46,983 bases of DNA from UMGS1124 sp045541255 (GCA_045541255.1 JAZQIU010000017.1:1-46983); one strand, 5' to 3'. Positions 8,063 through 16,483 are shown, counted from the first letter of the stretch. Notes: a model not told the origin generated them from the letters alone. A program made the numbers and translations.

Positions 8063-8563
8063 ATGGAAAATATAATATCTAAAAAAGTAGAAAAAAGAAA
8101 CAATGCATTAAATAATATAGGTTATTTTGCAATTGAAGATATTAAAAAGGGAGAAACAATTTTTATTAGAGGTGGTCATTTACTGACTAAAAAAGAATTA
8201 TTTTCTTCAAGTGTAATAAATAGTTATTTTCCTATAAGTGATGAATATTTTTTAGCTGCTAGAACAAAAGATGAAGAAGAAAATATAAAATTATATATTA
8301 ATCATTCATGTGAGCCAAATTGTGGAATAAAAGGAGAAATTACTTTTGTTGCAATTAGAGATATTAAAGCAGGTGAAGAAATAACTACTGATTATGCTTT
8401 TATAGATAACGAAGAATATTCGTTTGAATGCACTTGCGGAACTGATAATTGTCGTAAAGTTGTTACTGGTTTTGATTGGAAAATAAAAGATTTACAAAAT
8501 AAATATTATGATTATTTTGCTCAATATTTAAAAGAAAAAATAGATAAAGAAAGGAAAATATAA
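8063..8563 (+). CDS. SET-domain protein, copy 2
   Basis: A 166-residue paralogue of the preceding gene, starting on the base after its stop codon, with AAAGGAG inside the end of copy 1. NHSCEPNCG, GEEITTDYA and CTCGTDNCR are all retained, so it should still bind methyl donor and zinc. The last 18 residues (YYDYFAQYLKEKIDKER and one neighbour) are nearly identical between copies while the N-terminal halves differ, suggesting different targets with a shared C-terminal interaction. The next gene starts 5 bp downstream, forming a short operon. Confidence 0.88.
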   Translation: MENIISKKVEKRNNALNNIGYFAIEDIKKGETIFIRGGHLLTKKELFSSSVINSYFPISDEYFLAARTKDEEENIKLYINHSCEPNCGIKGEITFVAIRDIKAGEEITTDYAFIDNEEYSFECTCGTDNCRKVVTGFDWKIKDLQNKYYDYFAQYLKEKIDKERKI

Positions 8564-8567
8564 TATT

Positions 8568-9230
8568 ATGAAAATTATAAAATATCCTCAATCATGTCTA
8601 ATGGTTGAAACAAACAATAAAAAAATATTAATTGATGCAGGAGGATTAAAATATCAAGAAAAATTTCTGGATAATTGGAAAACAGCCGATATAATTTTAA
8701 TTACTCATAAGCATGGCGATCATATTAAAATTGATGTTTTAAAAGAATTAAACAAGCCGATATATTCTACTCAAGAAGTACAAAATACTTATCCAGAAAT
8801 AGAAGTTAATATTATAAAAGAAAACGATGTATTTCAATTTGACAATGTAAAAGTAGAAGTTGTAAAAGCGATTCATGGTTATAATCCTAACTTAAAGGAT
8901 GGTAAAGAAGTTTTTGAAAATGTTGGATATATAATTGATGATTGTAGTTGCAGATTATATATAACAAGTGATACAATTTGCTTTAAAAATGATTATAAAG
9001 CTGATATTGTTGCATTACCAATAACAGCACATGGTCTTACAATGTCATCATATGAAGCTTCTTTATTTGCCAATGAATTAGGTGCTAAATTAGTACTTCC
9101 AATTCATATGGATAATGATGCTTATCCTACAGATATAGAATATATGAAAGATAATTTTGAAAAATTTAATATTAATTATAAATTACTTAATATAGAAGAT
9201 TCTATAGACTGTAATGAGATATTAAAATAA
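8568..9230 (+). CDS. MBL-fold metallohydrolase, UlaG-like
   Basis: A 220-residue metallo-beta-lactamase fold hydrolase. THKHGDH (about residues 46-52) is the metal-binding HxHxDH motif. SDT near residue 135 and IHMDND near the C-terminus would supply the remaining ligands. The compact form without an extra domain resembles UlaG/YtnP-like hydrolases. It follows the SET pair by 5 bp and precedes the GNAT by 27 bp, so it probably shares their transcript. Substrate unknown. Confidence 0.85.
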   Translation: MKIIKYPQSCLMVETNNKKILIDAGGLKYQEKFLDNWKTADIILITHKHGDHIKIDVLKELNKPIYSTQEVQNTYPEIEVNIIKENDVFQFDNVKVEVVKAIHGYNPNLKDGKEVFENVGYIIDDCSCRLYITSDTICFKNDYKADIVALPITAHGLTMSSYEASLFANELGAKLVLPIHMDNDAYPTDIEYMKDNFEKFNINYKLLNIEDSIDCNEILK

Positions 9231-9257
9231 AGTAATATTATGATTAAGAGGTGATTT

Positions 9258-9737
9258 ATGGATAACATTAGTTTTGAACATTTAAGAAAAGATAATGATT
9301 TAGAAATAATTGCAGAAGAATATTCTAATTATTACAATAATTCAGTTTTAGAAGAAAAATGGACAAAAGAATCTGCAATAAAATTATTTAAATACTTTCA
9401 TAATCAAGCACCAGATTTATTCTTTATTGCTTATGATAATGAAACTCCAGTTGGTGTAATTATGACTTGTTTAAAACCATGGTGGGATGGAATGCATTTA
9501 GAAGATGGTGAAGTTTTTGTTTGTAAACAATATCAACAAAAAGGAATTGCCAAAAAGTTATTTAAAAAATTATTTGAATATGCTATTGAAAAGTATGATG
9601 CTACTACATTAGAAGCTCATACTTATGAAGATGAAAATGGATTCCCATATTGTTGGTATAAGAGATTAGGTTTTGAGACTATTGATGATTGGAAAATTAT
9701 TAGTGGTGATATAAAAAAGATAGTAAATAAATTATAA
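9258..9737 (+). CDS. GNAT family N-acetyltransferase
   Basis: A 159-residue acetyl-CoA-dependent acyltransferase. The acetyl-CoA loop is seen as QYQQKGIAKKLF (about residues 94-105), followed by the usual C-terminal strand with YKRLGFE. GAGGTGA precedes the ATG. It sits between the MBL hydrolase and the PNPOx-like gene in a run of close same-strand genes. Small-molecule or peptide acetylation is likely; the acceptor is unknown. Confidence 0.85.
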   Translation: MDNISFEHLRKDNDLEIIAEEYSNYYNNSVLEEKWTKESAIKLFKYFHNQAPDLFFIAYDNETPVGVIMTCLKPWWDGMHLEDGEVFVCKQYQQKGIAKKLFKKLFEYAIEKYDATTLEAHTYEDENGFPYCWYKRLGFETIDDWKIISGDIKKIVNKL

Positions 9738-9760
9738 TTTAAATGAAAGGAAAAATAAAA

Positions 9761-10165
9761 ATGAATGAAACTTATAAATTTTTAAAAGAAAATACACAAG
9801 TAAATTATGTATCTACAATTAATGATGGAAAGCCAAGTTGTAGACCATTTGGAGATCCAATTATGGTTGATAATAAGATATATGTTATTACTAATAAACA
9901 CAAAAATGTATCTAAACAAATTGAAAAAAATAATAATGTTTGTATAGTAGCGTATGATGATGAAAAATGGATAAGAATTAATTGTGAATTGATAGATGAT
10001 AGTCAAAATATGAAAGTAAAACAAGCTGTTATAGATGAATTTGAATGGGCAATTGAAGCAGGTTATACACTTGATAATCCAGAATTCCAAGTATTGTATA
10101 TGGCTAATGCAGAATCCACAATTTATGATGAAGAAGGAGAAGTTTTAGAAACTTATACATTTTAA
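9761..10165 (+). CDS. Pyridoxamine 5'-phosphate oxidase-like FMN-binding protein
   Basis: About 134 residues in a split-barrel fold. The opening NYVSTINDGKPSCRPFG, followed by the IYVITNKHKNVSKQI segment, is typical of the general-stress/PNPOx-like family that binds FMN or F420-type cofactors. I chose the start at 9761 because GAAAGG is properly placed before it; the ATG six codons upstream has no site. It is last in the SET-MBL-GNAT run and is followed by a strong terminator. A redox or detoxification role is inferred. Confidence 0.82.
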   Translation: MNETYKFLKENTQVNYVSTINDGKPSCRPFGDPIMVDNKIYVITNKHKNVSKQIEKNNNVCIVAYDDEKWIRINCELIDDSQNMKVKQAVIDEFEWAIEAGYTLDNPEFQVLYMANAESTIYDEEGEVLETYTF

Positions 10166-10189
10166 AAATATTGAAAATTTATTTAAATT

Positions 10190-10214
10190 GAACACAGAAA
10201 TGTGTTCTTTTTTT
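10190..10214 (+). terminator. Rho-independent terminator
   Basis: The stem gaacaca/tgtgttc with a gaaa tetraloop and seven T residues ends the SET-to-PNPOx gene run. Confidence 0.92.
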
Positions 10215-10244
10215 GTGTCTAAATTTAGAAAGGAGGTGAATTTT

Positions 10245-10442
10245 ATTAATTATTTCTTTGAAGTAGTTGTGCCACAATTGTTAGAGTATTTTAAAGAAAA
10301 TGCAAAGGATATACCTTATTCTTTGCTTTCTGAAGTATTAATTAATAATAAGAACTATGAAAAAGAAGTGAAAGAAATGATTGAAAAATCTAATGAAGTT
10401 AGTAAAAAATATATAGAAAAAAATAAAACTGTCGGAGACTAA
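10245..10442 (+). CDS. Small element protein, apparent ATT start
   Basis: A ~65-residue open frame with no ATG, GTG or TTG at a usable position. A full AAAGGAGGTG site at 10229-10238 is followed 7-8 bases later by ATT, which begins a frame reading NYFFEVVVPQLLEYF. The frame extends upstream to a TTG at 10188, but that lies inside the terminator and has no binding site. The C-terminal half is charged and helical (KEVKEMIEKSNEVSKKY). No family recognised. A structured sequence and a DNA-binding-like protein gene follow, so it may belong to the element's maintenance module. Confidence 0.55.
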   Translation: MNYFFEVVVPQLLEYFKENAKDIPYSLLSEVLINNKNYEKEVKEMIEKSNEVSKKYIEKNKTVGD

Positions 10443-10453
10443 TTATTAGGGTT

Positions 10454-10535
10454 TTAGGGAGTATTCCCTAACAAGTGGACGGGTGTGTATACACCATGCT
10501 TGATAGATAAAATTTTTATATTACGTTACCCGTCC
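10454..10535 (+). promoter_or_regulatory. Structured inverted-repeat element upstream of the duplicated-domain gene
   Basis: A locally GC-rich set of dyads. Hairpin ttaggga-gtat-tccctaa (10454-10471) is followed by hairpin ggtgt-gtat-acacc (10482-10495). The latter is enclosed by a 7-bp outer stem, ggacggg (10477-10483) with cccgtcc (10529-10535). The inner hairpin shares two G residues with the outer stem. Both small hairpins have the same gtat loop. It may be an RNA leader, an operator pair, or an origin-like DNA structure of the element. Confidence 0.55.
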
Positions 10536-10560
10536 CTTACTTTTAGAAAGGAGATATTTT

Positions 10561-11124
10561 ATGATTGAAGAATTGATAGATAGAAAACAAGTTCAAGAGA
10601 TGTTTTCGTTAACTACAAAACAATTTGGTAGAATTATGAGAAATATAGAAAGAAGACATCCTTTAGAAAGTTGGATTAAAAGAATAAAAGAAAATAATAA
10701 AGAAAAAGTATATATAAAACAAGAATGTGTAGAATGGTTAAAAGAAGTTTATTTTAATAAAGAAGAACATTATTTAACTTTAGAAATAAAATTTTATAAA
10801 AAAAGAATATTTTCATTAGAACAGGAATTAGGAATAATTCCCCAACCTAGGAAATATCGAAATACTTTATTAAGATTTTTAGATTTAGAATTTAATAAAA
10901 GTAGAAATGTAATACAAGTAGCAGTTCATAGGATGCAAAAAGAATTTCCTTATCCAATTAAGTATGAAAAAGCAGGTATGATTTTTGTAAAAGCAGAGGG
11001 AGTTAAATGGTTACACGAAAATTATTTTAGAAGAGATTTTTTAAAGAAATTAGAAGAATATAAATGGTTGTTACAAAATCAAAAAAACAACAGTATTATC
11101 AAAGACACATTAAATTTTATTTGA
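10561..11124 (+). CDS. Unknown protein with duplicated DNA-binding-like domain
   Basis: A 187-residue basic protein with AAAGGAG at the right distance. It contains two related halves: about residues 5-66 ends IKQECVEWLKEVYF and about residues 95-160 ends VKAEGVKWLHENYF. Each half has a helical stretch and a short beta hairpin before this block, suggestive of a winged-helix or excisionase-like fold. The C-terminus is a Lys-rich helix. Placed next to a structured DNA element in a recombinase island, it could be a DNA-binding maintenance or excision factor. No family recognised; the fold is an inference. Confidence 0.7.
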   Translation: MIEELIDRKQVQEMFSLTTKQFGRIMRNIERRHPLESWIKRIKENNKEKVYIKQECVEWLKEVYFNKEEHYLTLEIKFYKKRIFSLEQELGIIPQPRKYRNTLLRFLDLEFNKSRNVIQVAVHRMQKEFPYPIKYEKAGMIFVKAEGVKWLHENYFRRDFLKKLEEYKWLLQNQKNNSIIKDTLNFI

Positions 11125-11177
11125 TATAATATTTATAGTTTAAAACTTAAATTTATTTATTGAGAAGAGGTGTTATT

Positions 11178-11531
11178 GTGAATATTGAAAATATAAAAGA
11201 AATTTTATTAGATTGTTATTCTAAAGATTTGTGTTATCCTAAGGTTCAAAATGAATGGAATAATGACAATAAATGTTTTGGAATGTGTGCAATAACATCT
11301 CTAATCATTAATGATTATTTTGGTGGAAATATTTGTAAAATTTATGTTGATGGAATTAGTCACTATTTTAACTTAATAGAAGATAAGATTATAGATTTAA
11401 CTTCGAGTCAGTTTAATTGTGATATAGATTATAAAAATTATCAAATTACTGATAGAGAAAAAATATTAACTGATGATACTAAACATAGGTATAACGTATT
11501 AAAAGAAAGATTAGTAAAAAAATTAAACTAA
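11178..11531 (+). CDS. YunG-like protein
   Basis: About 117 residues. CFGMCAITSLIINDYFGG, then SHYFN and a DLTSSQF block, match the YunG-like family of small proteins thought to have a cysteine-peptidase/transglutaminase-like fold, with the Cys and His as candidate catalytic residues. The GTG at 11178 preceded by AGAGGTG is a better start than the TTG six codons upstream. It is 30 bp before the nuclease-STAND gene and may be co-transcribed with it; a functional link is not established. Confidence 0.7.
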   Translation: MNIENIKEILLDCYSKDLCYPKVQNEWNNDNKCFGMCAITSLIINDYFGGNICKIYVDGISHYFNLIEDKIIDLTSSQFNCDIDYKNYQITDREKILTDDTKHRYNVLKERLVKKLN

Positions 11532-11561
11532 TTTAATAAGGAAGATAACAGGAGGTATGGT

Positions 11562-13877
11562 ATGTATAATCTTGCAAATTTAAATGATTATGAGTTTGAA
11601 ATTTTATGTAAAGATATAATGGAATCAAAATTATCAATACAATTACATCGTTTTGCAAAAGGACGTGATGGTGGAATAGATTTGTGTGATAGCAAAGGAT
11701 TACCTCATCATATTATACAGGTAAAACATTATGTGAAAAGTAGTTTCAGCAATTTAAAGTCTTCATTGAAAGAAGAATTAGTGAAAATTCAAACAATAAA
11801 TCCAGATAATTATTATGTTTGCTGTAGTATGGAATTATCTCCTCAGCAAAGGAGAGAGATTTTTTCATTATTCTCAAGTTATATGAAAGATATGTCTCAT
11901 ATAATAGATAAAACAGATATTGATGATTTTTTATCAAATTCTAGTAATAAGGATATATTAGAACAAAATTATAAATTGTGGTTATGTTCTACTAATGTTT
12001 TATCTATGATTCATAATCAAAATATTTTTATTGACTGTAATGAAATATTAAGTGAAATAGAAAAATATACAAAGTTATTTGTTACTACGAAATCATATTT
12101 TGAATGTAGAAAAAAACTGATAGATAAAAACATCATAATTATTATAGGTGCGCCAGGTGTTGGGAAAAGTACTATTTCTAAGATGCTATTATTATTTTTT
12201 GCTAGTAATAATTATGCTGTTCGATATGTTACCGATAATAATATAAAAGATATAAAAAATATATTAAGTCGTGATCCTGCTAAAAAGGAAATAATTTTAT
12301 TGGACGACTTTTTAGGACAACACTATTTAAAGTTAAATGAAAAACAACCGAATGAGTTAAAATCATTAATTTCATTCGTTGAGAAAAATCCAAATAAAAA
12401 AATAATTATGAATAGTAGAATTACTATAATTAATGAAGCTTATTCTTCCTCATTAGACTTTGCAAATTTATTTGAAAGTTATGAAAAAGATAACTATCTT
12501 ATAGACCTAGATAAAATGTCTTTTTTAGAAAAAGCACAAATATTATATAATCATCTTTATTTTAATGATTTACCTATAGAGTTTTTATTAAATATTAAAA
12601 AAAATAAAAATTATCTTTCAATAGTTAAACATAAAAATTATAATCCCAGAATTATAGAATTTGTCACAAAAACCAAAAATTATACCAATATTCCTCCGGA
12701 TGAGTATGTAGAATATGTTATGTCAAAATTAAATAATCCTGATAGTGTGTGGGAAGATGAATTTAGAAATCGTTTAGAGGAATACGACAGAATATTGATG
12801 AATACACTTTATTCCCTTACCAATGATAAAGTAAGTATAGATATTTTAGAAAAAGCTTTTAATAAAAGAATTTTGGCTATTACAAATAATACAACTTTAA
12901 ATATTTTTGAAGAAGTAATTAATAGATTAAATAATTCTTTAATAAAGATAATAGTAGATAGAAGAAAAAGATATGTTTCAGTTATAAATCCATCTGTAAA
13001 CGATTTTTTAAATAAAAAAATTTCTAGCAATTCAAATGAACAAGTCGTTATTATTAATAACGCTAAATATATAGAACAATTGATTAAATTTAAGCAAAAT
13101 AAAAAACAAATTTATGACTTTATTTATAACAATTCTATTAATGAGTTAGATTCTGTAGATAAAAGTACTTCATATCGTTATTTTGAATTATTGTTAGATT
13201 ATCAAATTAAAGATTTGAAAATTAAATCGTTTGTTCAAAAAAGTTTTAAAAAATTATGTGAGGATTATCATTGGGGAAGAGATGATTTAATTATAGAATT
13301 AATAGAAAAAGGATATATTGAGTATTATGAATTGAAAGAAATAATGTTTATTAATCTTAAAAATACACTGTATAATTTTTCTTATGAAAATATGTTGTTA
13401 TTTTATAAATGGATAGAATCACAAGAAATAAAATTAAATGATAGTGAGAATGCAATGATTAAAGAAAGTTTTGCAAATGCTATTCAAGACTGTGTTGTAG
13501 ATAGTTTGAATGATGACATTCAGGAAATTGTGTCATCAGATATAACAACTTTAAATTATGATATAGAAATGCCTGAAGGGGGAACAGAAGAAGATTTAAA
13601 AGATTTATATGTGGATGTATATTATGATGATATAAGGAATGATGTTGAGCAAGAAATTAATGGTAGACTAAAAAAAATTATTGATAGTTTGCCTTTAGAT
13701 TTAGACATCAAACAAATTGATCGCGACTATATATTATATAGTGTAAATATTGATGATTCTATTAAATCTTACGTTGACAACGAGTACGACGAAATGCAAA
13801 TCGAAAGTTATATAGAAAGTGAGTCATTTCAAATAAAAGATAATGAATGGCAAAAAATAGATGAAATATTTAGTTGA
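11562..13877 (+). CDS. Restriction-endonuclease-like plus STAND NTPase, putative anti-phage protein
   Basis: A 771-residue multidomain protein. An N-terminal Mrr-like nuclease domain has GRDGGIDL (Asp40) and IIQVKHY (Gln53, Lys55), the D...QxK catalytic core. A P-loop ATPase follows: Walker A GAPGVGKST at 196-204 and Walker B IILLDDF at 244-250, matching the nSTAND3-type NTPases. The remaining ~370 residues are helical with a very acidic end and probably sense a trigger. This nuclease-STAND-sensor layout is that of Avs-like and related defence proteins, which degrade DNA on sensing phage proteins. An ATG with GGAGG is clear. The anti-phage role is inferred from architecture. Confidence 0.85.
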   Translation: MYNLANLNDYEFEILCKDIMESKLSIQLHRFAKGRDGGIDLCDSKGLPHHIIQVKHYVKSSFSNLKSSLKEELVKIQTINPDNYYVCCSMELSPQQRREIFSLFSSYMKDMSHIIDKTDIDDFLSNSSNKDILEQNYKLWLCSTNVLSMIHNQNIFIDCNEILSEIEKYTKLFVTTKSYFECRKKLIDKNIIIIIGAPGVGKSTISKMLLLFFASNNYAVRYVTDNNIKDIKNILSRDPAKKEIILLDDFLGQHYLKLNEKQPNELKSLISFVEKNPNKKIIMNSRITIINEAYSSSLDFANLFESYEKDNYLIDLDKMSFLEKAQILYNHLYFNDLPIEFLLNIKKNKNYLSIVKHKNYNPRIIEFVTKTKNYTNIPPDEYVEYVMSKLNNPDSVWEDEFRNRLEEYDRILMNTLYSLTNDKVSIDILEKAFNKRILAITNNTTLNIFEEVINRLNNSLIKIIVDRRKRYVSVINPSVNDFLNKKISSNSNEQVVIINNAKYIEQLIKFKQNKKQIYDFIYNNSINELDSVDKSTSYRYFELLLDYQIKDLKIKSFVQKSFKKLCEDYHWGRDDLIIELIEKGYIEYYELKEIMFINLKNTLYNFSYENMLLFYKWIESQEIKLNDSENAMIKESFANAIQDCVVDSLNDDIQEIVSSDITTLNYDIEMPEGGTEEDLKDLYVDVYYDDIRNDVEQEINGRLKKIIDSLPLDLDIKQIDRDYILYSVNIDDSIKSYVDNEYDEMQIESYIESESFQIKDNEWQKIDEIFS

Positions 13878-13910
13878 AAATGTAAAATTTATATGATACA
13901 ATCTATTTAC

Positions 13911-14005
13911 CAAGTATTATTACATACTTTTACTACTTGGGTGCAAAACTCGTTTGTTTATTGCCCCATATATATGAATCAAACACACTTAATAGTGTGT
14001 TTTTT
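13911..14005 (+). terminator. Structured intergenic sequence ending in a terminator
   Basis: Stem ccaagta/tacttgg (about 13911-13939) overlaps a second possible stem, gggtgcaa with ttgcccc (about 13938-13967), so the two compete. A strong terminator follows: aacacact (13982-13989), loop taat, agtgtgtt and T tract. The whole ends transcription from the STAND gene or encloses a small RNA. Confidence 0.6.
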
Positions 14006-14044
14006 CTTTGAACAATATGATAAAATTATAATAGGTGATATAAC

Positions 14045-14626
14045 ATGAAAAATGAATTATTAAATCTACTGAATAATTATCTTCAAATATTTCCAAAAGA
14101 AAAAGAACGACAATTAAATCTATTAGATTTTTTAAATAAAACTGAAGATAGAGATATAATAGATTGGAATAATTTTGAAGGGCACATAGTGGCTGGAGGA
14201 TTTATATATGCTAAAAAAGAAAATAAATTTTTAGTTTTATATCACAAAGAATTAAAAATGTATTTATATCCAGGAGGGCATGTAGAATATGAAGATAAAA
14301 CTATTTTAGATGCCGCTAAAAGAGAAATAAAGGAAGAAACAGGGTTGTCTAATTTAGAACAATTAAAAATTGATGAAGATAATTTAATTCCAATAGATAT
14401 TGATACACATAAAATACCTTTTAATAACAAAAGGAATTTACCAGAACATTATCATTTTGATTTTAGATATATATTTGTTGTTGATAAAATAGGAAACATT
14501 AAAATTGATACTGAAGAATCAGATAATTACCAATGGATAGACTTAAGTGAATTAAAAAAAGATCCAAATTATGAAAAAGTATCTAAGAAAATAGAAATTT
14601 TATTAAAAGAAGAAAAGAAGCATTGA
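14045..14626 (+). CDS. NUDIX hydrolase
   Basis: A 193-residue protein whose NUDIX box begins GGHVEY and ends REIKEETGL (about residues 77-101), with one residue more than the consensus spacing, a common variant. The Glu residues of REIKEE would bind Mg2+ for pyrophosphate-bond cleavage of a nucleoside-diphosphate derivative. A ~40-residue N-terminal extension precedes the fold. GGTGAT lies five bases before the ATG. Substrate unknown; a house-cleaning or modified-nucleotide role is inferred. Confidence 0.88.
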   Translation: MKNELLNLLNNYLQIFPKEKERQLNLLDFLNKTEDRDIIDWNNFEGHIVAGGFIYAKKENKFLVLYHKELKMYLYPGGHVEYEDKTILDAAKREIKEETGLSNLEQLKIDEDNLIPIDIDTHKIPFNNKRNLPEHYHFDFRYIFVVDKIGNIKIDTEESDNYQWIDLSELKKDPNYEKVSKKIEILLKEEKKH

Positions 14627-14652
14627 ATCCATTTTGAAACATAATCTTTAAT

Positions 14653-15036
14653 ATGGATTATAACGATTTGCAAGAGAAATTAAGAGAGTTAAAAACTGAA
14701 GATTTTATATGGGTTATTTATATAGGAATTATAGTTCTTAGTTGGATTTCTAATAATTTCGAAAGAGATTATTTTGTTAACGATAATATAAAAAGTAGAG
14801 ATATCTATAGAAATATATTAATTATAATATTTTCAATTTTAATTATTGTATACATATATTTTTTAAAAGAATCTATAGATGATATAAGAAATTTAAAATC
14901 TAGTGACTCAGAACAAAAGAAAGTATTTGTATATCTTTCAGCATTAGGTTCATTTTTAATACTTGTAAGCGGAGTAATATTTTTATTTATTGCTATAGCA
15001 GATGAAAATATAGATGTAGAGTTAGCATTTAATTAA
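14653..15036 (+). CDS. Small membrane protein, three TM segments
   Basis: 127 residues with hydrophobic stretches at about residues 18-36, 50-70 and 91-115, so a small polytopic membrane protein. No recognisable Shine-Dalgarno sequence precedes the ATG, only 26 bp after the NUDIX stop, so translation may depend on the upstream gene. No family recognised. It lies between the NUDIX and LigD-like genes. Confidence 0.6.
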   Translation: MDYNDLQEKLRELKTEDFIWVIYIGIIVLSWISNNFERDYFVNDNIKSRDIYRNILIIIFSILIIVYIYFLKESIDDIRNLKSSDSEQKKVFVYLSALGSFLILVSGVIFLFIAIADENIDVELAFN

Positions 15037-15088
15037 AACGTATATATTTAATGAAATATCTCAAATTAATATTAAGAGGTATTTTTTT

Positions 15089-16483
15089 ATGGAAAAGAAT
15101 TTAACTAAATATAATAAAAAGAGAGATTTTAATAAAACTAATGAACCTAAAGGAAAAATTAAAAAAAGTCAAAAAAGATTAAGATTTGTAGTCCAACATC
15201 ATTTAGCAAGAAAAGATCATTATGATTTACGTTTGGAATGGGATGGAGTATTAAAAAGTTGGGCTGTTCCTAAAGGCCCATCATATAAAACAAAAGATAA
15301 AAGACTAGCAATAATGGTGGAAGATCATCCTTTAGAATATAGAAAATTTGAAGGAACTATTCCTAAAGGAGAATATGGTGGCGGAACAGTTATGATTTTT
15401 GATGATGGCTATTATGAACCTGTTAATGATATAAAAAAAGGTTTAAAAGATGGGACTTTAAAATTTGAATTAAAAGGTAAAAGATTAAAAGGTTTGTGGA
15501 CTTTAGTACATTTTAAAGAAGATAATTGGTTACTAATTAAAGAAAAAGATAAGTTTGTAGATTATAAAGATATAAATTCATTTAAAACTAGTATAAAGAC
15601 CGGAAGAACTATGGAAGAAATAGAAAATGGCATAAAAAGAAAAAATACTAAAGATAGTGTAGAAGGGATAAAAATATCTAATCCAGATAAATTGATATAT
15701 AATAAACCCAAAATAACAAAAATGGATGTTGCAAAGTATTATCAAAAAGTATCAAAAAGAATGATACCTTATTTGGAAAATAGATTAATTAGTGTAGTTA
15801 GATGCCCAGATGGAATAGATGGAGAACAATTTTTTAAAAAACATTTAGAAGATGATAGAATTGGTATATCAAAAGTTAAATTAAAAAATAAGACTAGCAA
15901 AAAAGAAGATTATTACTATATAAATGACATAACAGGATTAATAAATGAAACTCAAATGAATAGTATCGAATTTCATATATGGGGTAGTCAAGTTAAAACT
16001 ATAGAAAAACCAGACACAATAGTTTTTGATTTAGACCCTGATGAAAAATTAAGTTTAAAAAAACTAAGAGATGGAGTTAGAGATTTAAAAAGCATATTAG
16101 ATGAATTAGATTTGAAATCATATTTAAAAACAAGTGGTGGAAAAGGTTATCATATTGTAGTTCCTATTAATAATGTTAATTGGAGAGAAACAAGAAAGAT
16201 AGCAAAAGATATTGCAACTCTTATGGAAACTAAATGGCCTGATAAATATACAAGTAATATAAGAAAAGATAAAAGAGGAGGTAAAATATTTATTGACTGG
16301 TTACGTAATACCAGAGGAGCAACAAGTATAGCACCATATTCATTAAGGGCAAGAAAAAATGCCACTGTATCAATGCCAATTGCCTGGAAAGATTTAGATA
16401 AAATAAAACCTAATGAAATAACAATAAAAAAAGCAATAGAAAGATTAAAACTTAGTGACCCGTGGAAAGGCTTTTTTGATTAA
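15089..16483 (+). CDS. LigD-like 3'-phosphoesterase-polymerase, no ligase domain
   Basis: A 464-residue protein of the bacterial non-homologous end-joining family. An N-terminal 3'-phosphoesterase domain (about 30-160) carries HHLARKDHYDLRLEWDG and DHPLEYRKFEG, including the His/Asp metal ligands. A primase-polymerase domain (about 195-460) carries FDLDPDE, SGGKGYHI and RGATSIAPYSLRAR. The ATP-dependent ligase domain of full LigD is absent, and neither Ku nor a separate ligase is in the window. GAGGT precedes the ATG. The reaction would be end trimming and gap filling with ribo- or deoxynucleotides at breaks. Confidence 0.92.
   Translation: MEKNLTKYNKKRDFNKTNEPKGKIKKSQKRLRFVVQHHLARKDHYDLRLEWDGVLKSWAVPKGPSYKTKDKRLAIMVEDHPLEYRKFEGTIPKGEYGGGTVMIFDDGYYEPVNDIKKGLKDGTLKFELKGKRLKGLWTLVHFKEDNWLLIKEKDKFVDYKDINSFKTSIKTGRTMEEIENGIKRKNTKDSVEGIKISNPDKLIYNKPKITKMDVAKYYQKVSKRMIPYLENRLISVVRCPDGIDGEQFFKKHLEDDRIGISKVKLKNKTSKKEDYYYINDITGLINETQMNSIEFHIWGSQVKTIEKPDTIVFDLDPDEKLSLKKLRDGVRDLKSILDELDLKSYLKTSGGKGYHIVVPINNVNWRETRKIAKDIATLMETKWPDKYTSNIRKDKRGGKIFIDWLRNTRGATSIAPYSLRARKNATVSMPIAWKDLDKIKPNEITIKKAIERLKLSDPWKGFFD

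Noticed and set aside
10188..10244. TTG start for the small gene at 10245
   Set aside because: The TTG lies in a strong terminator and lacks a Shine-Dalgarno site; the real site is downstream.
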